Shown: positions 10,935-21,057, counted from the stretch's first letter. The stretch: DNA of 64,000 nucleotides from Sorex araneus (GCF_027595985.1 NC_073305.1:178267949-178331948); one strand, 5' to 3'. Translations and numbers: made by a program. The notes: generated from the letters alone by a model not told the origin.

Positions 10935-11110
10935 TCTTTTATGGGTCACCCATGCCTGGCGATGCTCAGGGCTAACTCCTGGTTCTGTGCTCAGGAATTA
11001 CTCCTGGTGGTGCTTGGGGGAACGTATGGGATGTCAGGGGACATAAGGGATCGAATCCGGGTTGGCCGCGTGCAAGGCAAACGCCCTACCCGCTGTCCTA
11101 TTGCTATGGA
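10935..11110 (-). mobile_element. SOR-type SINE
   Basis: Reverse copy with an unusual head region in which 'gggatgtcaggggacataag' replaces the usual gggatgctgggg, so a small internal insertion is present. Confidence 0.85.
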
Positions 11111-11119
11111 GGTTTTTAT

Positions 11120-11480
11120 TTTTTGTTTTGTTTTCTTTTTGGGTCACACCTGGCGATGCTCATGGGTTACTCCTGGCTCTGCACTCAGGAATCACTCCTG
11201 GCAGTGCTCAGGGGACCATAAGGGATGCTGGGAATCAAACCCAGCATGCAGGGGCTGGAGCAATAACACAGTGGGTAGGGTGTTTGCCTTGTACTCAGTC
11301 GACCTGGGTTCAATTCCCAGCATCCCATATGGTCCCCTGAGCACCACCAGGAGTAATTCCTGAGTGTACGAGACAGGAGTAACCCCTGTGCATTGCCGGG
11401 TATGACCCAAAAGGAAAAAAAAAAAACAAACCAGCATGCAAGGTAAATGCACTACCCACTGTGCTATCACTCCAACTCCC
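11120..11480 (-). mobile_element. SOR-type SINE split by a younger SINE
   Basis: Reverse copy in two pieces, 11120-11250 and 11441-11480. The break carries a complete plus-strand SINE and a 10-bp duplication of this host element, so the host is the older of the two. Confidence 0.92.
11251..11430 (+). mobile_element. Younger SINE nested in an older SINE
   Basis: Full-length plus-strand copy flanked by perfect ccagcatgca at 11241-11250 and 11431-11440; the duplicated bases belong to the host SINE. This gives an unambiguous relative date for the two insertions. Confidence 0.95.
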
Positions 11481-11680
11481 CAATTAATATTTTAGGAATA
11501 GCCCAAGTAAACAGAGGCAGTGGAGAATGAAGTATTTGTCTTATGTTATAATAGAAAACCTATCAGAGCCCAAGCAGTATGTATGGATGGCTCAATAAAC
11601 CTAACAGGAATTACAGAGGCAAAAGTCATATTTGGAGATTGGGTGCCTTTTAAACTTTGTGTCTAAAGTAAAACTATCCT

Positions 11681-11878
11681 GGGGCTGGAGTGATAGCACA
11701 GCGGGTAGGGTGTTTGCCTTGCACGCAGCCAACCCAGGTTCAAATTCCAGCATCCCATATGGTCCCCTGAGCACCGCCAGGAGTAATTCTTGAGTACAGA
11801 GCCAGAAGTAACCCCTGTGCATCGCCAGGTGTGACACCAAAAAAACAAAAAAAAAAAACAAAAAACAAAACAAAAAGG
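11681..11878 (+). mobile_element. SOR-type SINE at the left edge of the retroviral remnant
   Basis: Complete plus-strand copy flanked by taaagtaaaactatcc (ending 11679) and taaagtgaaactatcc (11879-11894), one mismatch. The tail is a mixed A and (aaaac) tract. Confidence 0.92.
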
Positions 11879-12057
11879 TAAAGTGAAACTATCCCCCATC
11901 AGGTAACTCTCCACTAAGCTAACTTTTACTGAATAATATCCTACTAGAGTTGGGCATGAGGAAATCGATGTAAAGGTGAAAGAATTATTAAGGGAAAGTA
12001 CAGTGGAATGAACTCAGTCCTTCCAGGATAACAGCCCTGTACGGTCATAAGCACCAA

Positions 12058-12420
12058 ATGGATCGTATAGGTTCAATATTAACAAAAACGCTGAACAAAA
12101 TGCCTGGAAATTTACCAGATGTTGAAGAAATTTGTCATAAGTTAAGGAATGGTAAATCTGAACTCCTTGCAGCTATTGATCTATCTGACGTGTTCTCTGC
12201 AATACCTCTACATGAGGAGAGTAGTGATATTACTACATTTACTTGAAATAATAAACAAGAAAGGTTTTTTAGGGATATAAGAGCAGCCCCATATTGCACA
12301 TAATGTGTTGCAATGACTCCTGGATAAATTACCAGAGAACCTGAACACCTTGGTCATGAGTTATGTGAATGACATTGTAATTGCAAGGGAAGACCAGGCA
12401 GAATGTTCAAAATTCAGTAG
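12058..12420 (+). pseudogene. Retroviral reverse transcriptase fragment
   Basis: Positions 12058-12246 read openly and include AIDLSDVFSAIPLH, matching the catalytic motif A region of reverse transcriptases (Asp in the AIDLSDVF context). About 140 bp further on, in another frame, SYVNDIVIA occupies the place of the Y-x-D-D catalytic motif: the first of the two catalytic aspartates is Asn (codon 12368-12370). A stop at 12245 and frame changes separate the pieces. No functional enzyme can be made from this. Confidence 0.8.
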
Positions 12421-12750
12421 GAACACTAGTAGAGATTCTGAGGGGTGATGGCTGGACCCAGATAATATCCAGCAAGCAAATACCTCAGTCAAATGTTTAG
12501 GAATTGTATGGTTCACGGTGGCCCTGGTGTTCCACAAGGTGTAACTGATAAAATACAAACTTTGCTTGCCCCTAAGTAAAAGAGCGAAGCTCAGAATCTA
12601 ACTGGAATGTTCTGTACCGGAGGACACGTATTCCTTACTGACAACTCATTCTTAACCCTTTTTACAAAGAGTCAGGGACTGCTGAGGAGTTTGCATGGAC
12701 AGAGGAACATAAACAGGTTGTAGGAATGGCAAAGGTGTAGATACGAATCT

Positions 12751-13230
12751 GTGCCTAAAGAAAAAGATAAAATTATTTCAGATATATGTTTTAGACAAGG
12801 ATATGGCTGCTGGGGCGAAAGCCCTCACAACACAAAGCAGCTGGGAGCATTCCACTGCGAAAGGCTTCCGTCCTCAGAAACAAAGTATACAGTTTTAGAA
12901 AAGGTGGCCTGTATGTGGCTTTTACTAACCAACCCATTCCTACGGACCAATGGCAACATGTCGGCACACTTCTATCATTGGTGGAATGGGCTAAAACACC
13001 TGGGGCGACCCATTCCTACGGACCAATGGCAACATGTCGGCACACTTCTATCATTGGTGGAATGGGCTAAAACACCTGGGGAAGCAAAGTAGGGAACCCA
13101 AGATACTGCAGTGGAAACTGTTTATCGATGAGGTTATAAAAAACAGACAGGTGATGTTCAAAGGAACACCGGATGGTCTTTCAGAGGAAGGTCTCTTATT
13201 GACATCCCTGTCCCGATAAGGCCTCAGTTT
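12751..13230 (+). pseudogene. Retroviral pol connection/RNase H N-terminal fragment
   Basis: An open segment contains LPSSETKYTVLEK, a pattern typical of the connection-to-RNase H region in retroviral pol. It is followed by a 76-bp tandem duplication, then by short frames with stops. The fragment sits between reverse transcriptase and the RNase H core, as expected for pol. Confidence 0.7.
12932..13081 (+). repeat. 76-bp tandem duplication inside pol
   Basis: Bases 12932-13005 are repeated exactly at 13008-13081, separated by cg, giving a 76-bp period. Because 76 is not a multiple of three the duplication shifts the reading frame. The two copies are identical over 74 bp in an otherwise heavily mutated element, so the duplication is recent or has been homogenised. 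Confidence 0.95.
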
Positions 13231-13286
13231 AACCCCAAGCCCACTGGCAGATGGGGTGCCACTGCCTGGGATAAAATCTCAGAGTA

Positions 13287-13460
13287 GGGCTGGAGCGATA
13301 GTGCAGCAGGTAGGGCGTCTGCCTTGCATGCAGCTGACCCCGGTTCAATTCCCAGCATCCCAGATGGTCCCCCAAGCACCGCCAGGAGCAATTCCTGAGT
13401 GCAGAGCCAGGAGTAACCTCTGAGCATCACCAGATGTGACTCAAAAAGAAAAAAAAAAAT
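13287..13460 (+). mobile_element. SOR-type SINE inserted in retroviral pol
   Basis: Full-length plus-strand copy flanked by tctcagagta at 13277-13286 and 13461-13470 (perfect 10 bp). Removing it joins the pol pieces on either side. Confidence 0.94.
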
Positions 13461-13470
13461 TCTCAGAGTA

Positions 13471-13766
13471 ATGAGATTCACAGACTGTTCCTCAACCACC
13501 AGAAACGGGGAACAGCATTGGAAGAGTGAAGGACAATCCTTACTGATGGAGGGTCAGGGATGTCATCGCAACATACAGAAGGACAGGCGGCCCGGTCAGC
13601 ACTTAGGAGATCTAAGGAGGAGGCTGGCAAAGTTATTTGCATATATTCTGACTCATGGGGTCTCTGCCATGGAATCACCGTGTGGTCTGCTAAGTGGGAA
13701 CAACCTGATTCTTACTAATTAACGGCCACTATGGCCACAAAATGATCAGAAGGGAATCAGTGACTC
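13471..13766 (+). pseudogene. Retroviral RNase H fragment
   Basis: In shifting frames the segment contains a LTDGGSGM-like first Asp motif (about 13538-13560) and, further on, an ICIYSDSWGLC motif (about 13640-13670), matching two acidic catalytic positions of retroviral RNase H. Frameshifts and stops separate the motifs. It continues past the next two SINEs as HNDRADTLAK near 14240-14270. Confidence 0.72.
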
Positions 13767-13778
13767 TGGACTAGTAAT

Positions 13779-13949
13779 ATTTTTTTTCTTTTTGGGTCAC
13801 ATCCAGCGATGCACAGGGGTCACTCCTGGCTCTGCACTCAGGAATTACCCCTGGCGGTACTCAGGGGACCATATGGGATGCTGGGAATCGAACCCGGGTT
13901 GGCCGCGTGCAAGGCAAGCGCCCTCCCTGCTGTGCTATTGCTCCAGCCC
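13779..13949 (-). mobile_element. SOR-type SINE in retroviral pol, 12-bp duplication
   Basis: Reverse copy with perfect target duplication tggactagtaat at 13767-13778 and 13950-13961. It lies in opposite orientation to the retrovirus. Confidence 0.95.
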
Positions 13950-14022
13950 TGGACTAGTAATTTTTATCTCCCAGGTGAATTCACATGCTCGCCAACAAAA
14001 TCCTACAGCTATTCATAATGAT

Positions 14023-14238
14023 CACTATCATCCCACTCATCGATTTGCTCAAGTGGGCACCAGTAATGTCTCCTATTTTTGGAATATCGAATAGGCCACA
14101 GGTAGCTTGCCAGGCTCTGCTGTGCGGGAGGGATACTCTCGGTAGCTTGCTGGCCTCTCCGAGAGGAGCGGAGGAATCAAACTCGGGTTGGCCGCGTGCA
14201 AGGCAAATGCTCTATCCGCTGTGCTATCGCTCCAGCCC
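14023..14238 (-). mobile_element. Composite SINE (tRNA head plus second body type)
   Basis: Reverse copy of a second SINE type: it ends with the usual tRNA-like head (cgctccagccc) but its body reads cactcatcgatttgctcaagtgg, ggtagcttgccaggctctg and ctcggtagcttgc in place of the usual one. Target duplication attcataatgat/attcacaatgat at 14011-14022 and 14239-14250, one mismatch. Confidence 0.92.
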
Positions 14239-14499
14239 ATTCACAATGATAGAGCAGACACATTGGCAAAATGTAACTGCCACTTTCCCAGCCTGGCGAA
14301 TGACACCTCAGAGTCCATTACAAAATAAAGTTACTAGAAAACGTAAACCTTTGAAACTATTGAGACCAAAAGATGACTCATGGTCTCCAATCAAAAGGGG
14401 GCGTGCAAGTCTGATATCCAAACAAGAAATATTAAATGACACAAAATATTAAAATGACACTAAACCTTGGGATGTAGAGGCACACCAATGGACTGTTCT

Positions 14500-15250
14500 A
14501 ATGGAGGATCAGGAGAAACCTTCCTGTCACCTGGATTACTTGCAGAACTGGCATACAGTCTTGGGAGAATTGCGCAAAGTACAGCAAAGAATTCGGAGAA
14601 ACCCGCCATCCACTAAGTATAAACCTAATTCTTTTCATTCCACCTTACAAGTTGATTTTATTGGACCCTTCAAGGAATCCAGGCGATGGTACGTATGCGG
14701 TAGATGTGGCTACAGGCATATTCCCAGTAGAGGTCCAGACCAAAACGCCACTATCAGGACAATTAAGTTGGGGTGTGTGCCTGTGGCCCACCAATCATCA
14801 TCCAATCTGACCAAGGCTCCCATTTTACAGGTAGCAAAATCAAACTCTTAACACAATGTTTAGGTATTCAGTGAAACTACCAACTAAGCTATAATCCAAC
14901 TGCCACACAAAGTACTGAAAGAACACATGGATCACTGAAAAGAAAATTATTACAATACAAGGACTTACAACGGCAGGATGCAACCACAAGTCTTGCTTAG
15001 GCTTGAACCAAAGATCTCGATTATACTGTCCATCAGCAATGGACGAAATGTTCCAAAAGACGTAATGTTACTTACGATTTTTCTCGGATGGTAGCAATCA
15101 TGCCATCACTAACCACAAGGGCAAGTGGAAGTTGGATGACAAAGGGCTTCTTTCCTTATGGGAAATCGTCACACCCGGACAAGAAAATGCCCTACAGGAC
15201 AGCACCCAGCAAAGGCCTTCTCCAGCTGACCAAACTGCATGCACTGACTC
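14500..15250 (+). pseudogene. Retroviral integrase remnant
   Basis: Three catalytic-type motifs appear in order but in different frames: LQVDFIGPF (first Asp, about 14650), QSDQGSHFTG (second Asp, about 14795-14830) and STERTHGSL (Glu, about 14920). Spacing fits the D,D-35-E core of retroviral integrases. A likely C-terminal DNA-binding part with WMTKG follows near 15130. The N-terminal His/Cys zinc motif is not intact. The motif wording resembles class III (ERV-L-like) retroviruses. Confidence 0.8.
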
Positions 15251-16241
15251 CAATAGAAGATCACCCTACTGGGTTCCTCGATCAGACGGATGACATCTGT
15301 ACAACTGCCACTTGTGGTTTTGTCCTAGCCAGACACTACACCTTCTGGACGCTACACCTTCTGTAGCCAACACATTTGGGATAACTTCTCCGACCACTGC
15401 GTTCCCTCTCGGCAATGTAAAGTTGTGACTGATTAATTATACTCGGTGCGTTACTGATACACCTCACAGGGAGTCAGCCGACCGACTGAGACAGCAGTTA
15501 CCACCTGGCACTGTGTGTGGTACCACGGCAAGTTCTTTCCAGGGCAACCACCTTGGTAGTGACTGTCCCACATCAAGGGCCGGATCAAGATATAATGTAA
15601 AATCCTGTTCTCAAACAGGGTCTGCGGCTGTGAGAAAACCTAAGACAACGGCACAGTTCTGTCCTGCTGGCATGGCTGCCACATCCCTAATTGTTACAGA
15701 TGTTCCATTTCCGATAAATTCCTTGCAAAAGCTACAGTGACACCTCCATGACAGCTCATGACAACTCAGCGGGAGGCTATGGGTCCGGAACTCACTTGGT
15801 TCCGTGCTGGTGGTTCAGGACCAGAATGGCAACTCCTGAAAGCCACAGTTCAGACCCTCTCCATGCTAGCAAGCCTTCCCAGGGTGCTCTCCTTCAGAAC
15901 GTTAAGGGGAAACAGACACCAAACTGAATTCCAACCATTGTCCTCCTTATCTGTCTCTGCACAAGAGGACACGAAAAGGCTTCTATATACTGGATTGGGC
16001 ATGAAGATTCCTCACAATAAAACCATCCTGAGCCTTGTGGAAGAACCTTACTGTGACCAAGGTCGGTGTCACCTACATTTTCTTAAGGTCTTTACCGGGT
16101 CTGTGAGGCTTGGATTTAACACAGTTGCTATCCCTGGAAATTTGGGAAATATTGCAGTCCAAGTTTTGGGTTCGTATTACTGGACCAACATATCACGTGA
16201 CCTAGTATCACGGCTTCTAATAAAAGTACTACCCTTGGGCC

Positions 16242-16399
16242 CGGCAAGCTACCGACAGTATCCCACCTGCACGGCAGAGCTTGGCAAGCTACCTGTGGCG
16301 TATTCGATATAACAAAAACAGTAACAAGAAGTTTCACAATGGAGACGTTACTGGTGCCCACTCGAGCAAATTGATGAACAACTGAACGACAGTGCTACA
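16242..16399 (+). mobile_element. Headless composite-type SINE body
   Basis: Plus-strand body of the second SINE type (ggcaagctaccgacagtat, cgtattcgatat, caatggagacgttactgg, ctcgagcaaattgatg) without the tRNA-derived head. Imperfect target duplication around ctacccttgggcc (16230-16242) and ctaccttgggcc (16403-16414) shows that it entered the env remnant already 5'-truncated. Confidence 0.82.
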
Positions 16400-16600
16400 G
16401 TGCTACCTTGGGCCACAAACTATTCTAGCAGTTGGTTACTCAGATGAACTACAATTAGCTGATATTAAACTAATATGGGTTCCTATTCCTGTATCACTGA
16501 CTTTGGCAATTGACTTGCAGCTTTCTGTCACTATGCATGCTTTCTATAGTGTCTCCCTGCAATCCGCTATCTCCACACCTTTAGATAATACTTGTGTCCT

Positions 16601-17606
16601 AGTGAAGAATCCGGGCTGGCGGGCACTGCAAGCTGGAGAGTGCCCCGGACCCCAGACGGGCCAACAAAACCGGGGTGTCAGACAGAGAAGGTGCAGCCAC
16701 CCCGCCTTCTCCAGCTGGAGTCCTGGCGACACTGAGCTTCTATTAACACGGCTCCGGTATGTGGGACTGGGATATCTCTCTATATACAAACAGACGCTGA
16801 TATACAAAACAAATGCTCAGGAACGGCTCCGCCATCTCTGAGTGTCCATTATCACAGAGGCACAGAAACCAATCTCGGAACGCAGCGGCTGCTGGCAGTT
16901 ATACTCCTGGACTATGAACTAAGCTACGGCCCTGTGCAGCCCCGGGAGGGGAAGGGTTTCTGTCCCTTGGCCTTTTCCCCCCTGGACAGCATGGCGACCG
17001 CCACTGTTCAGAACCAATTGGACAGAGAGGCAGGAGCTTGCAGTGATGGGACGCACGGGGAATCTTGCGATGTGGGGGGCAGAACCGGCCCTGTCTCCTG
17101 CCCAAATGAGACCCCGAGCGGCTGCCCAGGAACAGCTCCTCCGCTCCTGAACAGCCATGATCCCAGAGGCACACAAACCAATCTCGGAATGCAGCGGCTG
17201 CTGGCAGACTTAACACCAGAATCCCAAAACTGGGCGGCCACTTTCGCGACCGTGCAACACCATATGCTCTTTGTTACTGACAAGAGAAAACATAGGATCT
17301 AATGATGCCATTCCACAGGTCTGACTGCTGGGGGAAAAACTCCAAATAATGATAGTGAGTTTTCTGTCGAAAAGTGAATGTAATCAAAGTAAAGAAAGAG
17401 TAAAGTGAAAATCATCTGCCACACAGGCAGAGGGGGAGTGAGAGAGGGGTATGCTGGGGTTCTTGGTGGTGGAACATTTGCATTGGTGAAGGGATGGGTG
17501 TTTGAGCATAGTATGACTGAGATTTGATCCTAAAAGCCCTGTAACTGTTCTCACCGTGACTCAATTAAAAAAATAAATAAATTATATATAAAAAAACAAC
17601 AACAAA
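16601..17606 (+). mobile_element. 5'-truncated LINE (probably L1) 3' end
   Basis: About 1 kb insertion in the env remnant, flanked by perfect acttgtgtcct at 16590-16600 and 17607-17617. The left part is GC-rich and contains a 45-bp segment (16855-16899) repeated at 17164-17208; the right part has the ggttcttggtggtggaa...gtgaagggatggg stretch shared with other L1 3' ends in this window, ending in an AATAAA-like A-rich tail. Recent enough for both ends to be exact. Confidence 0.88.
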
Positions 17607-18019
17607 ACTTGTGTCCTGATAACTGGTGCTTCTATGTGTACTTTACAAACCTCTTCATATAATATGACCAAGCTTCTAACCTTACCCTCTGCTCAATGGC
17701 ACAATGAGTAAGAACTCTGAAGCCCTCCATCACTCTGTGGATGCAACGTGGAACCTTGTGTTTCAACATCTCCAGCAATTTGACTCTACACACACAAGTG
17801 CAGAAGGAACTCACACATGCGACAGACCAGATCCACGCGGTGGACCATGAAGAAGCTGTGTTACACACACAGACCTTGGCCTTAAAGGAGAATGTGACCC
17901 GCCACTTTGACTTCCTAGATGCATTATCCGCATTGATTACTCTCAACTTTGTGTTTGGACTCGGAACCCCTGGCATTGGTGTAAGCAAATATTTTTTGCT
18001 TAGCAAAATATCAGACTAA

Positions 18020-18202
18020 GGGGCCGGAGTGATAGCACAGTGGGTAGGGCGTTTGCCTTGCACGCGGCCGACCCGGGTTCGATCCCCGGCATCCCATATG
18101 GTCCTCAAAGCACCGCCAGGAGTAATTCCTGAGTGCAAAGCCAGGAGTGACCCCTGAGCATCGCTGGGTGTGACCCAAAAAGCAAAAAAAAAAAAAAAAA
18201 AA
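18020..18202 (+). mobile_element. SOR-type SINE in the env remnant
   Basis: Near-consensus copy (ggggccggagtgatagcaca, box B gggttcgatcc) with a 20-base A tail, flanked by perfect atcagactaa at 18010-18019 and 18203-18212. One of the least diverged SINEs here. Confidence 0.95.
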
Positions 18203-18370
18203 ATCAGACTAAAAGACATACAGATGTTCCCCATTAGTCTGCTTTCTTGAGTCCCCTTGCGCCACCCATGAATGCTTTGTGCTTCGATCTATCTTTTCTG
18301 TGTGACTCTCACGTATTTCCTGTGTGGTCATCGATGACTTATACCTTTCTTCTGAGTGTCCTTCGTCACT

Positions 18371-18382
18371 GGGGGGAGGGAC
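18371..18382 (+). other. Retroviral polypurine tract
   Basis: The run ggggggaggga lies directly before the TG that opens the presumed LTR, and directly after the env remnant. This is the place where plus-strand synthesis is primed in retroviruses. Confidence 0.7.
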
Positions 18383-18950
18383 TGTTATGAACAGAAGGCA
18401 CTCCATTCCGTGTGAACAAAAGTTACACCATCTTGTTATTCCATTCTGTGTGTGATCAGAGTTAGCTAGTGTGTCGCTTACAGGGCCAGACACGGATGCG
18501 GGCCCTCACACACCTGGTCATCAGTGCGGGGCAGATACTCTATGCCTTGAACTCGGACCGGTCAATTCAGTTGGTGACATTCCGAATGGACTGGTCAGTG
18601 GCCCCTTCAATGACAGGCTCCTGGCAGACAGGGCCTCTGGGCCTCCTCCCTGTCTGCAATGTACCTGGGGCCTGGCAGGAAGCCTGGAGTTCTGCCTTGT
18701 CCCCAGGGGGCCAGAGACCGGGATGGACTCTGTCCCGCCTATCTCCCACTCGTCTGGGGACGGTGCTGCTGCTGACCCCGAGCTGGCAGGGCCGTGGCTT
18801 CAGCTGGCCAGAGGTGAGCGTCGGGTGTGAACAGTGTCTTAGTTACAGGCTGTTCTGAGCTGGGCGTTGGCCTCCTGATATACACGGTTCATATACTCTG
18901 AGGACACCGAGACATTGTTACTCAAGAAGTCAGCAGCATCCGACTCCTCT
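18383..18950 (+). repeat. 3' LTR of the endogenous retrovirus (end uncertain)
   Basis: Starts TGTTATGAAC immediately after the polypurine tract. The right end is not defined: no second LTR is available for comparison and I see no clear terminal CA followed by a target duplication. The boundary given is a guess from where sequence character changes. Confidence 0.5.
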
Positions 18951-19985
18951 CGCCTCTACCCTGCTCGAGACAAGGGGACTCGCGAGAAAGGGACTCTGGA
19001 GAAAAATGCAATTCGGGGGCCCGTCAGAAGGGCTGGACAGAGAGTTTAAGGACTGGGAAGTCAGAGGCCTCCAGGGAAGCCTGGGTGTGGTTCTGCTGGC
19101 CGCGTGAGCCAAGAGGAGCACGTTCCCTTGTGGAAGCCCAGTGGGCCGCGTGGAGCCTTGGCCGGAACTTCTAACTGCTCATTTCCCATGGGTCCGAGGA
19201 GAGGGAAGATCTAGGAACAAGATTCCCCCTCCCCTGCCACGGGAGACAACCCGAGGCCGGAACTTACCCCACTCACTCGTGAGGGGCCCCAGTTTCAGGG
19301 CTGGGACAAGGAGGGCCCTACCCTCCCGCTAGCAGGACAGAGGATGGGGAGAAGACGCCGGATGGGGCCCCTGCAGGCAGGCCTGAGGCTCTCGGGTGCC
19401 GGGTAGCAAGAGTGTGGGACGCGCACGGGACATCTGGGCCAAGCCACTGAAGGGCTTTCCAGAAAGCGAGTGGAGGGGCGCCATCTGAGGCGTGGGGTGG
19501 GGAGCTTGAGGCTTCGGAGATGTGGCGGTGGGAAGTAGGGAAGGAAAAGGGTCCAAGAGAAACGGGGGTCGGGGAGGCGCGGGTGGGTAACAGTACGAGG
19601 CACCTTCCTCAGACACGAGGCGGTTTAATCTTGGGGGGGGGGGATGGACAGAAGCCCCCAAAATGGACCCTCTGCAGTAGGAGAACAGGAGAAATCCTGG
19701 AAGCCGGCAGGTGGAGGGGGCTCCCAGGGGATGGTGGAAGGAGAGGGAGGGACCGGGGTGGGGTTGCTGCCGTGTTATGCCCACCTGTGCAGGGGACCCC
19801 CAGAGGGGCATGTTGACAGTGGGGGTGCTGCTGGGGGTGCTGCTCGGGGTCACTGGAGGTCAGGGACTGGGAAGTGCTGTTTGGGGGCGAGAGGGCATGA
19901 GGGGGCGTGGGGCGAGCTCAGGGTCTGGGTGAGGGTGAGATGTTGGGCACGGGGCGGGTGGCCGTGGCTGACGCGAGTTGGGTAC
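18951..19985. other. Non-repetitive, G-rich ZBTB2 intron 2 sequence
   Basis: No exon, RNA gene or recognised repeat. G-rich stretches on the plus strand (19630-19960) are C-rich on the ZBTB2 sense strand just after exon 2. Confidence 0.6.
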
Positions 19986-20158
19986 CTGGTCTGGTGGACG
20001 AACAGCATCTTAAAGTAGTTGGAGAAGGAGGCAAGCACTGATTTGTGGGCCTTGAAGTACACATCGCCGATGGCCACTGTGCAGTCACACAGGAACCCGA
20101 ACTCGCGCTGGGCGTTTAACTGCTGCAGGAGAATAAGTCCATGGTTGGCCAAGTCCAT
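19986..20158 (-). CDS. ZBTB2: ZBTB2, first coding exon (residues 1-57)
   Basis: Exon 2 runs 20172 to 19986 on the minus strand; translation starts at the ATG at 20156-20158, 14 bases after the tttgcag acceptor, in a good context (A at -3, G at +4). It encodes [15 protein letters not shown] and the first half of the BTB/POZ dimerisation fold, through FKMLFVHQT, plus two bases of the Ser58 codon. The donor reads AG|GTACCC. This part looks unchanged from the human protein as I recall it, and its third positions are far less GC-biased than exon 3. The start is chosen because it opens the conserved N terminus and is the first ATG in the exon. Confidence 0.97.
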
Positions 20159-20172
20159 GTTTTTTAACAAAC

Positions 20173-21019
20173 CTGCAAAGCAAACAGCGGGTCGTTTTAA
20201 GGAAGGTGGACTCACGCAGAACCGGACGTCCCTGACAGTCACCATGGCACCAGTGGCAGTGACGGGGGTCGCCAACGGGAACTGCACCAAGCTCGGCGTC
20301 ATGTGAGCCCTCCGCAGCCCCCGTGCCCTGGGATGGCGCGAGCGGAGAGGCAGCGAGGTGGTCTCCCCTGGAGTGAGCAGAACGTTCCCGGGGTCACTGA
20401 GTCCCGGGTGTGGGACGCTCCGTGCCAGAAACTGTCGCAGCTTGGGGAGAGACACAGGTAAAGGGGCTGCAAGGGGGCCCACAGAGGGCAGGGGGAAGAC
20501 TTGATTGCAACTGGGGGTGGTGGTTGGGGGACACGTCTGGGCTCTGCTGCCCCTTGGGGGAGGGGAAAGCGGGTCCCAGGAAGTCCGTCTTTCCCCCAGG
20601 TCAGCTGGCCAGGATGGGTGGGTCAGTGCACACGAGTGGGCTCTAAGAGCGTTGTGGCTCCTTCACCCAGGGCTCTCGGGAGCCGTGCATCCAGCCGCAC
20701 GCTGCTCCTCTCCTCCGGCCCCTGAGCACCCTTGTGGCACTCAGCAGTCGCTCCGTGTCGGAGAGGCCGGGGTGCTCCTGGAGACAGGGAGCGAGGCGGG
20801 ACCGTCTGCTCCCCCTGTCCCGCACGGCACTGGGGGTTGAGCCAAAGCACCAAAGGACACCAGCGGGGCGAGGAAAGGACACAGTCCCCCAAATCCACAG
20901 GAATCCACGGCGAAACTCCCACATGGGCCGGGGGAATGGAAACGTTGATCATAAACTCTGTGCGCTAACTTTGAACTGGTGGGCCGAGACGTTTAGAAAT
21001 GGTGCCGTTTACAGTCGGC

Positions 21020-21020
<1 letters not shown>
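20173..21020. other. Non-repetitive ZBTB2 intron 1, acceptor side
   Basis: Moderately GC-rich sequence next to exon 2; no gene or recognised repeat. The polypyrimidine tract and acceptor for exon 2 lie at its left end on the minus strand. Confidence 0.6.

Positions 21021-21021
<1 letters not shown>

Positions 21022-21057
<36 letters not shown>
21022..21057. repeat. (GA)n microsatellite
   Basis: Eighteen uninterrupted GA units. Confidence 0.97.

Larger units (their letters stand above)
15260..18370 (+). pseudogene. Retroviral envelope remnant, interrupted
   Basis: Position between integrase and the polypurine tract, plus scattered N-glycosylation sequons (NKT, NIS near 16020-16190; NIS, NLT, NVT near 17770-17900), identify this as env. 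A 185-residue open segment (15758-16312) and a 93-residue one (17741-18019) are the longest pieces; the second is helical and Leu/Ala-rich, then turns hydrophobic as expected near the transmembrane subunit. It is broken by a SINE at 16242, an L1 end at 16601 and a SINE at 18020, plus stops. I cannot match it to a named family. Confidence 0.6.
11481..18950 (+). mobile_element. Decayed endogenous retrovirus, antisense in ZBTB2 intron 2
   Basis: Gene order on the plus strand is pol (reverse transcriptase, RNase H, integrase), env, a polypurine tract and the start of an LTR. I see no gag and no 5' LTR in the window's expected place, so the left part is lost or too diverged. All reading frames are broken by stops and frameshifts, by six SINEs and by one L1 3' end. 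The integrase and reverse transcriptase segments look most like class III (ERV-L-like) elements, but this is a judgement by eye. Orientation is opposite to ZBTB2, as is usual for intronic retroviruses that survive. Left boundary is uncertain. Confidence 0.85.
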
